Shown here: piece by piece, positions 33,977 through 43,948 of the stretch
Layout: each line of letters starts with the position of its first letter
Position numbering within the stretch: the stretch's first letter is position 1
Notes under the pieces: generated by a model
The model's database searches: none
What the model was told of the DNA's origin: nothing
Seen by the model: the letters and a program-made list of their open reading frames with translations, nothing else
Translations under genes and position numbers: made by a program
Assembly (NCBI RefSeq): GCF_965201005.1
Contig: NZ_OZ241747.1
Location: 2,790,001-2,854,000 of the forward strand
Direction of reading: 5' to 3'
Origin: Mucilaginibacter_A sp965201005
GTDB lineage: Bacteria > Bacteroidota > Bacteroidia > Sphingobacteriales > Sphingobacteriaceae
DNA length: 64,000 nucleotides

Positions 33977-34405
33977 ATGAAAAAGATCATTTTAAGTACA
34001 TTATTGTTTCCGGCCATAACAGGGCTTGCTATGGCGCAAAAAGTAAAAAGTGCCGCTGTTCCCGCTGCTGCAAAAACTGCTTTGATGAAAAAGTATCCGG
34101 CAGCCAGCCATATCACCTGGGAAAAGGAGAAAGGAAATTTTGAAGCTAACTGGGGAGGAAAATCCGGCGAAGATATGTCTGTTCAGTTTACGCCAGCCGG
34201 TGAGTTTTTAGAGCAGGTTGTGGCAATTTCCCCCAATAAACTGCCCGCCGGTGTTGCTGTTTATGTTAAACAACATTATAAGGGTGCCAAAATAACCGAA
34301 GCCGGAAAAGTTACCGATGCCAAAGGTGCTACTATGTACGAAGCCGAAATAAAAGGCAAAGACTTGGTTTTTAACGAAAAAGGAAGTTTTTTGAAAACAG
34401 ATTAA
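33977..34405 (+). CDS. Small exported PepSY-like protein
   Basis: A signal peptide (LSTLLFPAITGLAMAQ) is followed by a 120-residue domain with two similar halves (KYPAASHITWEKEKGNFEAN, and KQHYKGAKITEAGKVTDAKG), the pattern of the PepSY_like/DUF2874 group. No catalytic residues. It is divergent from a two-component regulator gene, an association often seen for this family, suggesting control by that regulator. A strong hairpin follows. Confidence 0.82.
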   Translation: MKKIILSTLLFPAITGLAMAQKVKSAAVPAAAKTALMKKYPAASHITWEKEKGNFEANWGGKSGEDMSVQFTPAGEFLEQVVAISPNKLPAGVAVYVKQHYKGAKITEAGKVTDAKGATMYEAEIKGKDLVFNEKGSFLKTD

Positions 34406-34425
34406 TCAAAAACCGGTATTTGGAT

Positions 34426-34454
34426 AAAAGACCATTCGTGATGAATGGCCTTTT
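34426..34454 (+). terminator. Terminator hairpin after the PepSY-like gene
   Basis: AAAAGACCATTC and GAATGGCCTTTT pair (one mismatch) around a 5-base loop, 20 bases after the stop, ending in TTTTATGTTTT. A good rho-independent candidate. Confidence 0.75.
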
Positions 34455-34532
34455 ATGTTTTAAGTAGCAAGTTTAATCGCTTGGGGCCTGTTTAAATTTT
34501 GTTTAATATATTTTCTATGCTTCTTTTACCAC

Positions 34533-35465
34533 GAGGTTGTTTAAACTTTTGTTTTCTTGTTAATTCTTTTGAGCAAGAATACCGAAAAAAGCCATCCAAT
34601 GCGTTGCTGTCCGGTTCATAGTCAGCACATCATAACGGACAAGCAGTGCTTTGTAACTGTCCATCCAGGCGTTGCCCTGTTACCGTCCTTCTTTTATACA
34701 GCCCTTCATCAAGGTACTGGTCTTCAATATCGTTGCCTTTATGGTCACGTGGGTTTGGTCTAATGTTGGCTTGGATTTCCTTTTTCCACGCAGGCCTTCC
34801 TGGGTTCTTGACCATCAAAACCGGCATCGGCGTTTAAAAATTGCCCCTACTGTCTATAGCCGCCTATTTAGTACTACACAAAGCCGTGTAAAGGGAACTT
34901 TTTTTTCATACAGGCCATGGTGCTGTCTTTCTTGAGGCTTGGATAAGGCAAGCACCTGGCCAGTACTGTCCTCAAAAAACTGTGCATTACTGGTTTTTAG
35001 GGCCTTCCTGCCCTGGCAACCTACTACGCCCGCCCGCCCCATTTTGTAGGCGTGTGGCTGCCATCTAATTGAATCGAAGATAGGTCTAAATGGCATCGGT
35101 AAGGATGTAAAGGCCCTGTCCATACTGAACACTATGGACAGTCCATGCACCATTTGATAAAACGACAATAAACGCCAAAGCCCTGCCGGCTTAACGAAGC
35201 ACCCACTATAAACCGCTTTAATGGCAGCCCGCGCCACTGGCAGCCTGTTCTTGACCTGAACAATATAGCCTGTACTGCCTGGGAAACAGGTGTTTTACAC
35301 CGAAAACTACGTTCCCCTCTGCTTAAATGAGGCACTAGTATTTTCCCTACCGTGCCTTTGTCCACGTCCCCCCTGAAAGTCTCCTGTTTCATGATCTACC
35401 GCCACTAAACCCCAACCCTTTCCCAGAATCCCCTTTTGTTATGCTAAATAAGTTTAAATAACCTC
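34533..35465. mobile_element. Decayed IS5-family insertion sequence
   Basis: The left end GAGGTTGTTTAAACTTTTG (34533) and the right end, reversed, GAGGTTATTTAAACTTATT (ending 35465) are imperfect inverted repeats about 930 bases apart. Between them is a broken transposase on the minus strand. The left end directly follows MITE-type sequence (CCTGTTTAAATTTTG at about 34487 and word A at 34517-34528), so the IS apparently landed beside or inside such a repeat. No clear target duplication was found. Confidence 0.65.
34560..35392 (-). pseudogene. Frameshifted IS5-type transposase
   Basis: Three reading frames each carry pieces of one transposase: residues like GKILVPHLSRGERSFR and TGCQWRGLPLKRFI near 35392-35230 (N-terminal helix-turn-helix part), SIRWQPHAYKMGRAGVVGCQ with KALKTSNAQFF around 35090-34950 (DDE core, where DGSH is expected but degraded), and ANIRPNPRD with DEGLYKRRTV around 34780-34680 (C-terminal). 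At least two frameshifts mean it cannot make a working enzyme. Confidence 0.75.
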
Positions 35466-35724
35466 AACTATTAAAACCACAAATTTTGTAGTTTACAAGT
35501 TACAAGTGTAAAAATATGTGGGCAATCGACTGCAAGTAAATCAAAAAACTTTTTTGAAAATTTAACTTAAAAAGTTTTTGTTAATATTCTTGAAGGCATT
35601 CTATACAATACATTATCACTAATGAAGTTATTTTGAATGATTGCTGTACTTCTTGTTTACAGTGATCATATTTCAGGTGATAAAAGAAGCATCGAAACAA
35701 GCTACGAATTAACTCAAACAACTT
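35466..35724. other. Gap with word A only
   Basis: AT-rich stretch between the IS remnant and the GH9 gene end. It holds one exact word A with flank (ATTTCAGGTGATAAAAGAAG, core 35681-35692) and a degenerate facing copy near 35647 (GTACTTCTTGTTTA). No gene or promoter seen. Confidence 0.5.
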
Positions 35725-37485
35725 TTAAAATTTCCACTGCAAAGCTTCCAAAGCATTGATCAGATAAGCAAAAGGCGCATTCCAGTTGATGGCGATTTCG
35801 TTGGCAGCATAAGCGCGGTCATCATCAATATAGGCCAAATTTGGCACGGTCGAAGGGTAATTTACACCGTCTTGTCTGCCCGGATTGGCACCACCAACCA
35901 GTAATCCCGGCACAGGCTCAACCACGCCATCTGCAACCGAAGGCCGGTGGTGCGGGTGCATAGGCGTTTTGCTACCGAAACCGGTTAAAAAACTATAACC
36001 AGTTGCGTTTTGGCCAAGCAAATAATCCAGATTGGTCAATGCAGCATTCAAATATTTTTTGTTTTGGCTAAGTTGATAGGCTTTGATCAGTGCAATTCCC
36101 TGGTTTGCAGCGACAGAATTGCTTCCCCAGCCAAAATCATTTTCTGTTTTACCAAAAACGGTGTGATAAGCACTTAAACCTTTCAGTAAACCATCTGCAA
36201 AAGCAGTTAAGCGTTTTTTGATTTCCGGCAAATCCGTTTTTGCTTTTCCGGTCAGTTTCTTTTGATTTTGCGTGAGGGCATAAAAACCCAGTAATTTCAC
36301 CTGCGACCAACCCGGAAGCGGCATCGCTGGATCAGCCAGAACATTTACCGATTGGTAATATTGATCGTTGCCTGTCGAAATCGTCAGTTCGCAGGCCGCC
36401 CACAAAAATTCATCGGTAAAAACAGCATCGCCATAACCGCCTGTCGTAATTTTTGGAGCGAAGTTTTTGTTCATCTCATTCTGATCATACACCAGATCCG
36501 GATTTTTCTGCGCCCAGGACCAGGCTTTTTTAGAAGCAGCCAAACACGAATCCGCCAAACCCGGAAACTGCTTCGGGAACGCTTTATAAATCCTGGCCGC
36601 CTGCGCAGCTACGGCAGCAAAATCCAGCGTGGCCGCAGTGCCTTTTTGCACCACATAGCGCGGCGTTTTATCTTTATCGGGCATTTCCATTGCATCAAAA
36701 TTGGTATTGGTAACCTTGTTGTACACGCCGCCATCCGCCGGATCCTGCATGGTCAGCAGCCAGCGTAAATTCCATAAAACCTCGTTCAAAATATCCGGAA
36801 CGCCATTGCCGGTTTCGGGGATATTGGTTTGCACCGAAGCCATGTGCTGCGGAAAATCCTCGTATAAAGAAAGCAGCGTACCGGTGGAAATGCCTGAATT
36901 AACCACGTATTTATTATAATCTCCGGCATCATACCAGCCGCGCGTAGCCGAAATTTTGGTTCCGGCCGGTCGGTTTGCGCTTGCTGCGGAAGGATGAACA
37001 AGCACCTGATCATCCGGATGACCTTCGGCACGGTGCCATTTTCCGGCATATTTTTCGGGCAAACCGGTAGAAGCACGCTGAAAATAAAACGCTTTGAGGG
37101 AAGCTTTTGCTGCATCTGCATAAACATTCGGTTTGATTTTAAACGGATAAGAATCCGGCAAACCCTGCACCGAAACCACAAAATTACCGCTTTGCCGCAA
37201 CGCACTGAAATTGGCAGATGCTGTTTTTACGCCATTAAAATCAGCAACGCCGGAAGCTTGCAATTTCCCGCTGAAAACCACTTTCCCATTCATGTTTTTT
37301 ACTAAAAACCTACCACTTACTTTACCGATAACGATAGCTATTTTAGGCGCATCCGGCAAAAAACCTACCTGGTTTACCGCAATGGGAGGTTGGTTTTGTG
37401 CCGATGCTTTCATGCAAAACAAACCGGCCAACAACAGCAGGGAAGCGGTTTTCAGGATGCTGTTTTTATCGATATAAAATTTCAT
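35725..37485 (-). CDS. Glycoside hydrolase family 9 (endoglucanase-type)
   Basis: A signal peptide (ILKTASLLLLAGLFCMKASA) precedes an N-terminal Ig-like CelD_N domain (PPIAVNQVGFLPDAPKIAIV) and an (alpha/alpha)6 GH9 barrel. Catalytic landmarks are GWYDAGDYNKYVVNSG (nucleophile-activating Asp pair), the substrate-site HPHHRPSVADGV and the general acid in YAANEIAINWNAPFAYL. Inverting hydrolysis of beta-1,4-glucans is the family activity. Start at the ATG 37485; upstream in-frame codons to 37530 lack an ATG and do not look like a leader. Three exact word B copies lie in the gene (36417, 37218, 37457). Confidence 0.94.
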   Translation of the reverse strand: MKFYIDKNSILKTASLLLLAGLFCMKASAQNQPPIAVNQVGFLPDAPKIAIVIGKVSGRFLVKNMNGKVVFSGKLQASGVADFNGVKTASANFSALRQSGNFVVSVQGLPDSYPFKIKPNVYADAAKASLKAFYFQRASTGLPEKYAGKWHRAEGHPDDQVLVHPSAASANRPAGTKISATRGWYDAGDYNKYVVNSGISTGTLLSLYEDFPQHMASVQTNIPETGNGVPDILNEVLWNLRWLLTMQDPADGGVYNKVTNTNFDAMEMPDKDKTPRYVVQKGTAATLDFAAVAAQAARIYKAFPKQFPGLADSCLAASKKAWSWAQKNPDLVYDQNEMNKNFAPKITTGGYGDAVFTDEFLWAACELTISTGNDQYYQSVNVLADPAMPLPGWSQVKLLGFYALTQNQKKLTGKAKTDLPEIKKRLTAFADGLLKGLSAYHTVFGKTENDFGWGSNSVAANQGIALIKAYQLSQNKKYLNAALTNLDYLLGQNATGYSFLTGFGSKTPMHPHHRPSVADGVVEPVPGLLVGGANPGRQDGVNYPSTVPNLAYIDDDRAYAANEIAINWNAPFAYLINALEALQWKF

Positions 37486-37566
37486 TGATTTGGGTAGAAT
37501 TGATGTTGCTATTAAAGAACAAATCTGCATATTGCTGACTTAATTTACCCTAAAATTAACTTTGTC

Positions 37567-37899
37567 ATGGAAGATATTTTTCAAAACTTTGCCAATATCC
37601 CAACCAAAACTATTGCGCCCGGCTACTCGGCCAAACTTATCCACACGGCAACTAATACGTTAAACTTTCTGGAGGTGAAAGCAGGCAGCAGCATCGGCGC
37701 GCACCGCCACCACCACGAACAATTGGCTTTTGTGCTTGAAGGTAAATTTGAACTGACCGTAAACGGCGAAAACCGCATTTTAGAACCCGGTATTTTCGCT
37801 ATTATCCCGCCAGATGCAGAACATAGCGGCACAGCAGTAACAGATTGTAAGCTGCTGGATGTGTTTAGCCCAGTCCGGGAAGATTTTAGGGCGTTATGA
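37567..37899 (+). CDS. Cupin-domain protein
   Basis: 110 aa, one cupin barrel. Motif 1 is GAHRHHHEQLAFVLEG (His46, His48, Glu52-region ligands) and motif 2 PPDAEHSGTA. Small single-cupin proteins of this type bind a metal and serve as isomerases, oxygenases or sensors; the substrate cannot be told. It is divergent from the GH9 gene with an 81-base gap. Confidence 0.85.
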   Translation: MEDIFQNFANIPTKTIAPGYSAKLIHTATNTLNFLEVKAGSSIGAHRHHHEQLAFVLEGKFELTVNGENRILEPGIFAIIPPDAEHSGTAVTDCKLLDVFSPVREDFRAL

Positions 37900-37933
37900 A
37901 AAATTATGTCGATAAGCTTTTTTGATCCGCAAA

Positions 37934-38057
37934 GAGCGCGTTTAAACTTTATCCGATTTATTTTCCATGCTTCTTTTATCGGCCTAAAATTGGGAAAGCA
38001 AGATTTATGGACATAAAAGAAGCATCGTCAACTTACTGATGAAAAATTTAAACAGGC
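37934..38057. repeat. Composite MITE-like repeat with inverted word A pair
   Basis: The left end is GAGCGCGTTTAAACTTTATC, the right end AAATTTAAACAGGC. Inside, ATGCTTCTTTTATCGGCCTA (from 37967) faces TTTATGGACATAAAAGAAGC (core 38014-38025). A further word A (38091-38102) follows outside. It fills the gap between the convergent cupin and glf genes. Confidence 0.7.
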
Positions 38058-38151
38058 TTTAACAACTGTACCTTATTTTTAAATTTAACAATACTTCTTT
38101 TATCTGCTAAAATTTATCAGCTCCGTTTCAAAAATCAACAATACACTACAA

Positions 38152-39249
38152 CTAACCGAAATGTGTTTCTACTTTTTTCAAAGCTGAGCCGATAATTTGG
38201 TGCATGTCATAATAGCGGTACTCGGCCAAACGGCCTCCAAAAATCACATTGCTTTCCTGATCCGCTAATGCTTTATATTTTTTATAAGTATCATTATTTA
38301 ACTGATCATTAATTGGGTAAAATGGTTCTTTGCCTTCGTCCCATTCTGCCGGAAATTCATGTGTGATAACCGTTTTTGGCTGTGTGCCAAACTCGAAATG
38401 TTTATGTTCAATAATACGGGTAAACGGGATTTCGCGTTCTGTATAATTGACCAAAGCACTTCCCTGATAATTGTCCATATCCAGGGTTTGCTGCTCGAAC
38501 CTTAAACTACGATATTGTAATTTACCAAACTGATAATCATAATACTGATCAATTTTACCTGTAAAAACAATTTGAGGTGCCAAAGAATTATAGTATTCTT
38601 TATTGTCGAAATAGTTTTCGTTCAGCCTGACTTCAGTTCCTTCCAGCAAACCTTCTGTTAGTTTGTTATAACCTCCGTTTGGGATACCCTGATACGTATC
38701 GTTAAAATAGTTGTTATCAAATGTGAAACGAACGGGCAACCTTTTGATGATAAATGCAGGCAAATCTTTCGCTTCCCGGCCCCACTGTTTTTCGGTGTAG
38801 CCTTTAATCAGTTTTTCATAAATATCCGTTCCAACCAAAGATAAAGCCTGTTCTTCCAGGTTCTGCGGATCCGTAATGTTCAAATCTTTAATCTGATCGG
38901 CAATCACAGCTTTGGCCTCAGCCGGGGTTTTCACTTTCCATAACTGATAAAAAGTGTTCATGTTGAAAGGTAAGTTGTAAAATTCACCTTTGTAATCAGC
39001 AACCGGTGTGTTGGTATAGCGGTTAAATTCAACAAAAGAATTTACATAATCCCATATCCTTTTATCATTTGTATGAAAGATGTGCGCGCCGTATTTGTGC
39101 ACATTAATCCCTTCTACACTTTCATTATAAATGTTACCGCCTGTATGATCTCTTTTATCTATAATCAGGCATCTTTTACCTCTTTTTTTAGCTTCGTAAG
39201 CAAACACAGATCCAAATAACCCGGATCCTACAATCAAATAATCGTACAT
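38152..39249 (-). CDS. glf: UDP-galactopyranose mutase
   Basis: Flavoenzyme converting UDP-galactopyranose to the furanose form for cell-surface glycans. FAD-binding VGSGLFGSVFAYEAKKRGKR, then DKRDHTGGNIYNE and the substrate region GAHIFHTNDKRIWDYVNSFV; the C-terminal FGGRLAEYRYYDMHQIIGSA closes the flavin site. 365 aa is typical. It stands alone, without visible galactan genes. Confidence 0.96.
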   Translation of the reverse strand: MYDYLIVGSGLFGSVFAYEAKKRGKRCLIIDKRDHTGGNIYNESVEGINVHKYGAHIFHTNDKRIWDYVNSFVEFNRYTNTPVADYKGEFYNLPFNMNTFYQLWKVKTPAEAKAVIADQIKDLNITDPQNLEEQALSLVGTDIYEKLIKGYTEKQWGREAKDLPAFIIKRLPVRFTFDNNYFNDTYQGIPNGGYNKLTEGLLEGTEVRLNENYFDNKEYYNSLAPQIVFTGKIDQYYDYQFGKLQYRSLRFEQQTLDMDNYQGSALVNYTEREIPFTRIIEHKHFEFGTQPKTVITHEFPAEWDEGKEPFYPINDQLNNDTYKKYKALADQESNVIFGGRLAEYRYYDMHQIIGSALKKVETHFG

Positions 39250-39626
39250 AAATCAAACATATTTCTATTCTGTAAAAGTGTAAATTTTTTAGCAATTTTT
39301 TGTGCCCGGGCAATTATTTTAGTTTTAAGCAGATGCTTCTTTTATCAGTATAATTTCAGGATTTGTTCTGATTTTTAATAAATTTCTTTTATAACGCTTC
39401 TTTTATCGCCTAAAAAACAGTGAAGCCTTTTGCTTTTCATAAAGGTTAAAAAATAGTTGCTAAAAGAAGCATTAGGATTGTTTTTGAAACGAGTTTTAAA
39501 CTGGTTATGAGAATTGTTCCCCTTTAGTTTGAATAGGTAAACAGAACAAATTGCATATGCTTCTTTTAGCACATAAAAAAGCCCGGACACTTTACAATGC
39601 CGGGCTTTACTGATTTTTTAGTTTTA
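39250..39626. repeat. Word-rich gap between rpoC and glf
   Basis: 377 bases holding four A words: 39333-39344 with TCAGTATAATTTCAGG, 39394-39405 (ACGCTTCTTTTATCGCCTAA, one mismatch), 39461-39472 (reverse) and 39557-39568, plus the rpoC terminator at 39578-39608. A 71-codon ORF on the minus strand here is not credible. The second and third words form an inverted pair 55 bases apart. Confidence 0.7.
39578..39608 (-). terminator. Rho-independent terminator of the rpoBC operon
   Basis: AAAGCCCGG and CCGGGCTTT form a 9-bp stem around 13 bases; on the minus strand it is followed by TTTTTATG. It lies 18 bases after the rpoC stop. Word A (39557-39568) lies 9 bases beyond. Confidence 0.9.
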
Positions 39627-42600
39627 TTATGCTTCTACTTCTTCTGATTTTGAAGCCATCAAACGATCAAATTCTTCCTGAGAACCAACGCGGACGTTAT
39701 CATAAGCACGCAAGCCAGTCCCTGAAGGGATCAGGTGGCCAACAATTACGTTTTCTTTTAAACCAAGCATTTTATCGCGTTTGCCTGCAATGGCTGCTTC
39801 GTTCAGCACTTTGGTTGTTTCCTGGAAGGATGCAGCCGAAATGAATGATTTTGTACCCAATGAAGCCCGGGTAATGCCCTGCAACATCTGGCTGGAAGTA
39901 GCCGCAATGGCATCACGCGCCTCAACCAACTGCAAATCCTTACGTTTAAGCATTGAGTTTTCATCACGCAGCTTCCGGACAGAAATAATCTGGCCAGCTT
40001 TCATATTGGTAGAACTTCCAGACTCTACAACAACTTTTTTGTCGTAAATTTCATCGTTTTCCATCATGAAATCCCATCTGTCAACCGCTTCCCTTTCTAA
40101 GAAACGCGTATCGCCAGCATCTTCAATCGTAACTTTTTGCATCATCTGGTGCACAATCACTTCAAAGTGTTTATCGTTGATTTTTACACCTTGCAAGCGA
40201 TAAACTTCCTGGATACCGTTTACCAGATATTCCTGAACCGCAGCCGGCCCTTTAATTGATAAAATGTCAGCAGGCGAGATCGAACCGTCGGACAGCGGCA
40301 TACCCGCTTTGATAAAGTCATTATCCTGAACCAAAATGTGTTTGGACAATGGCACTAAGTATTTCTTAACCTGTCCGTCTTTTGATTCAATTGTGATTTC
40401 CCGGTTTCCCCGTTTAATCCCGCCTAAAGTAACCACACCGTCAATTTCTGTAACAACTGCCGGATTTGAAGGATTACGCGCCTCAAACAACTCGGTTACC
40501 CGTGGCAAACCACCTGTAATATCGCGGGTTTTTCCGGTAGAACGCGGAATTTTAGCAATAACCTGTCCGGTTTGTACTTTTTCACCTTCATCAACTGCAA
40601 TGTGTGCACCAACCGGAATATTATAACCCTTAACAACGTTTTTACTGCTGTCAATGATTTGAATAACCGGGTTTTTGGTTTTGTCGCGGGTATCGATAAT
40701 TACTTTTTCACGGTGACCGGTTTGTTCGTCAGATTCTTCGCGGAAAGTGATTCCTTCCTGAACAGCTTCAAACTGTGTTTTACCGGCAAACTCAGAAATA
40801 ATTACTGCGTTGTAAGGATCCCAAGAACAAATACGGTCTCCTTTAGAAATTTGTGTATTATCTTTAATGTACAAGTAAGAACCGTAAGGGATATTATTGG
40901 TCATAATTACCTTGTTGGTATCTTTCTCAATAATCCTGAATTCTCCGGAACGACCTAATACCACATCAACTTCGCCTTCTTCAGTTTTGTAATGTACCGT
41001 ACGAACGTTTTCAAATTCGATAAAACCGTCAAACTTTGCATTGATCTGGGATTCTGCCGCAATGTTAGAGGCAGTACCACCTACGTGAAAGGTACGCAGC
41101 GTTAACTGCGTTCCCGGTTCACCGATAGATTGTGCAGCAATTACGCCAACTGCTTCACCACGCTGAACACGTTTGCCGCTTGCTAAATTTCTTCCGTAGC
41201 ATAAAGCGCAAACACCTCTTTTAGCTTCACAAGTCAAAACGGAACGGATTTCGATACCTTCTAACGGAGAATTTTCTATTCTTCTGGCAATTTCTTCGGT
41301 GATGTCATTTCCTGCTTCCAACAATAATTCATTAGTTAAAGGGTCATGAACATCATTTAAAGTAGTACGGCCTAAAATACGATCATATAATGGCTCAACA
41401 ATGTCTTCGTTGTCTTTCAAGGCAGTAGTATAAATACCTCTTAATGTACCGCAATCTGTTTCGCCAACAATCATGTCTTGTGCAACATCATGTAAACGAC
41501 GGGTTAGATAACCGGCATCGGCTGTTTTTAAAGCTGTATCTGCCAAACCTTTACGTGCACCGTGAGTGGAAATAAAATATTCCAATACCGATAATCCCTC
41601 TTTAAAGTTAGACAAGATCGGATTTTCAATAATTTCACCACCAGAACCAGATTTTTGAGGTTTTGCCATCAAACCACGCATACCGCAGAGCTGACGAATC
41701 TGCTCTTTGGAACCACGTGCACCTGAATCCAACATCATATAAACAGAATTAAAGCCCTGATTATCGTTGGACAAAATTTCCATTACATTGGCTGTCAAAC
41801 GATTGTTGATACGGGTCCAGATATCGATGATTTGGTTGTAACGCTCATTATTGGTAATGAAACCCATATTGTAGTTATTCATTACTTCTTCTACTTCTTT
41901 TGAAGCGTGATCAATCAGCGTAACTTTCTCTGCAGGGATATTCAAATCCTGCAGGTTGAAAGACAGACCACCACGGAAAGCCATCTGGAAACCTAATTCC
42001 TTAATTTCGTCCAAGAACTGGGCAGCACGTGCCATACCGGTGTTTTTAACAACTTCTCCGATAATATCACGTAATGATTTTTTGGTCAGCAACTCATTGA
42101 TATAACCTACTTCTTCAGGAACATGCTGATTAAACAACACACGCCCGACCGTAGTATCAATTATCTTACTTGCAATTTGTCCGTCTGCTTCTTTTATTTT
42201 TGCTTTTACTTTGATAAAAGCATGTAAATCTAGCTTCTTCTCATTATAAGCAATGATTACTTCTTCTGCAGAATAAAAAGTCAAACCTTCTCCTTTTACA
42301 ACACGATCAGCATCCGTTTTACGGCCTTTAGTGATGTAATAAAGACCTAAAACCATATCCTGAGATGGAACAGTAATTGGTGTTCCGTTTGCCGGATTCA
42401 AAATATTATGCGAAGCCAGCATCAGGATTTGTGCCTCCAGAATTGCTGCGTGTCCAAGCGGGACGTGTACAGCCATCTGGTCACCGTCAAAATCCGCGTT
42501 AAATGCAGTACAGGTTAATGGGTGAAGTTGAATTGCTTTTCCTTCAATCAGTTTTGGCTGAAAAGACTGGATACCCAAGCGGTGCAAAGTTGGCGCACGG

Positions 42601-43913
42601 TTTAGCAATACCGGATGTCCTTTCAATACGTTTTCCAAAATATCCCAAACAATCGGATCTTTCCGGTCAACAATTTTTTTAGCTGATTTTACTGTTTTTA
42701 CGATACCTCTTTCAATCATCTTGCGGATAATGAACGGTTTAAACAGTTCGGCAGCCATATCTTTAGGCAAACCACACTCGTGGAGTTTCAAGTTCGGCCC
42801 AACAACAATTACAGAACGGGCAGAATAATCAACCCGTTTTCCTAATAAGTTCTGGCGGAAACGGCCTTGTTTACCTTTTAAAATATCTGATAATGATTTT
42901 AAAGCACGATTACCTTCGGTTTTAACTGCATTTACTTTACGTGAGTTGTCGAATAAAGAGTCAACAGCTTCTTGTAACATGCGTTTTTCGTTACGTAAAA
43001 TAACTTCAGGAGCTTTAATTTCGATCAGTCTTTTCAAACGATTATTTCGGATAATCACCCGACGATACAGATCATTCAAATCAGAAGTTGCGAAACGGCC
43101 ACCTTCCAAAGGAACCAACGGACGAAGTTCCGGCGGGATAACCGGAACAATTTTTACGATCATCCACTCAGGATTATTTTCAATCCTTGTTTTAGAATCG
43201 CGGAAAGCCTCAACAACCTGTAAACGTTTCAAAGCTTCGTTTTTACGTTGCTGGGAAGTTTCATTAGCAGCCTGGTGACGAAGATCATAAGATAATTGAT
43301 CCAAATCAAGATTTTTCAGCAACTCTTCCAATGCCTCTGCACCCATTTTGGCTACAAATTTCTGCGGATCTTTATCATCTAAATATTGATTTTCTTTTGG
43401 AAGTGTATCTAAAATATCCAGATATTCTTCTTCCGTCAGAAAATCCATTTTTGAAATCCCGTCTGCTTCTTTTATGCCTGGTTTTATTACAACATAACGT
43501 TCGTAATAAATAATCAAATCCAGTTTTTTAGTTGGAAGACCCAACAGGTAACCAATTTTATTTGGTAATGAACGAAAATACCAAATGTGCGCAACGGGTA
43601 CAACCAGGTTGATATGTCCCATACGCTCACGGCGAACCTTTTTCTCTGTAACCTCAACCCCGCAACGATCACAAACGATACCTTTATAACGGATGCGTTT
43701 GTATTTACCACAATGGCATTCATAATCTTTTACCGGGCCGAAAATACGCTCACAAAATAAACCGTCTCGTTCTGGTTTATAAGTCCGGTAATTAATTGTT
43801 TCCGGCTTTAGCACTTCACCACTTGAACGTTCCAAAATGGATTCTGGAGAGGCCAGACTGATTGTAATTGTGGTAAAATTACTTTTGATTTTATTATCCT
43901 TTTTATACGACAT
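39627..43913 (-). CDS. rpoC: RNA polymerase beta' subunit
   Basis: Largest RNA polymerase subunit. N-terminal zinc site with CHCGKYKRIRYKGIVCDRCG, the catalytic loop NADFDGDQMAVHVPLGHAAI (three Mg-binding Asp) and the second zinc site CEAKRGVCALCYGRNLASG. 1428 aa is usual for Bacteroidota. Read after rpoB across a 170-base gap that contains an inverted pair of word A. Two near copies of word A occur inside the gene (42185-42196 and 43463-43474), both encoding IKEADG. Confidence 0.98.
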   Translation of the reverse strand: MSYKKDNKIKSNFTTITISLASPESILERSSGEVLKPETINYRTYKPERDGLFCERIFGPVKDYECHCGKYKRIRYKGIVCDRCGVEVTEKKVRRERMGHINLVVPVAHIWYFRSLPNKIGYLLGLPTKKLDLIIYYERYVVIKPGIKEADGISKMDFLTEEEYLDILDTLPKENQYLDDKDPQKFVAKMGAEALEELLKNLDLDQLSYDLRHQAANETSQQRKNEALKRLQVVEAFRDSKTRIENNPEWMIVKIVPVIPPELRPLVPLEGGRFATSDLNDLYRRVIIRNNRLKRLIEIKAPEVILRNEKRMLQEAVDSLFDNSRKVNAVKTEGNRALKSLSDILKGKQGRFRQNLLGKRVDYSARSVIVVGPNLKLHECGLPKDMAAELFKPFIIRKMIERGIVKTVKSAKKIVDRKDPIVWDILENVLKGHPVLLNRAPTLHRLGIQSFQPKLIEGKAIQLHPLTCTAFNADFDGDQMAVHVPLGHAAILEAQILMLASHNILNPANGTPITVPSQDMVLGLYYITKGRKTDADRVVKGEGLTFYSAEEVIIAYNEKKLDLHAFIKVKAKIKEADGQIASKIIDTTVGRVLFNQHVPEEVGYINELLTKKSLRDIIGEVVKNTGMARAAQFLDEIKELGFQMAFRGGLSFNLQDLNIPAEKVTLIDHASKEVEEVMNNYNMGFITNNERYNQIIDIWTRINNRLTANVMEILSNDNQGFNSVYMMLDSGARGSKEQIRQLCGMRGLMAKPQKSGSGGEIIENPILSNFKEGLSVLEYFISTHGARKGLADTALKTADAGYLTRRLHDVAQDMIVGETDCGTLRGIYTTALKDNEDIVEPLYDRILGRTTLNDVHDPLTNELLLEAGNDITEEIARRIENSPLEGIEIRSVLTCEAKRGVCALCYGRNLASGKRVQRGEAVGVIAAQSIGEPGTQLTLRTFHVGGTASNIAAESQINAKFDGFIEFENVRTVHYKTEEGEVDVVLGRSGEFRIIEKDTNKVIMTNNIPYGSYLYIKDNTQISKGDRICSWDPYNAVIISEFAGKTQFEAVQEGITFREESDEQTGHREKVIIDTRDKTKNPVIQIIDSSKNVVKGYNIPVGAHIAVDEGEKVQTGQVIAKIPRSTGKTRDITGGLPRVTELFEARNPSNPAVVTEIDGVVTLGGIKRGNREITIESKDGQVKKYLVPLSKHILVQDNDFIKAGMPLSDGSISPADILSIKGPAAVQEYLVNGIQEVYRLQGVKINDKHFEVIVHQMMQKVTIEDAGDTRFLEREAVDRWDFMMENDEIYDKKVVVESGSSTNMKAGQIISVRKLRDENSMLKRKDLQLVEARDAIAATSSQMLQGITRASLGTKSFISAASFQETTKVLNEAAIAGKRDKMLGLKENVIVGHLIPSGTGLRAYDNVRVGSQEEFDRLMASKSEEVEA

Positions 43914-43948
43914 AGTTCTTTTTTAAATTTTTTAAGAGCTAAACTTAA

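Noticed and set aside
34557..34935. Plus-strand small ORFs in the IS remnant
   Set aside because: Antisense to transposase fragments; no independent coding signal.
39254..39261. TATGTTTG upstream of glf as a -7 promoter element
   Set aside because: Too close to the start codon; transcription would begin inside the gene.
39375..39590. 71-codon ORF on the minus strand between rpoC and glf
   Set aside because: Overlaps three word A copies, has no recognisable domain and codon use unlike neighbours; regarded as chance.
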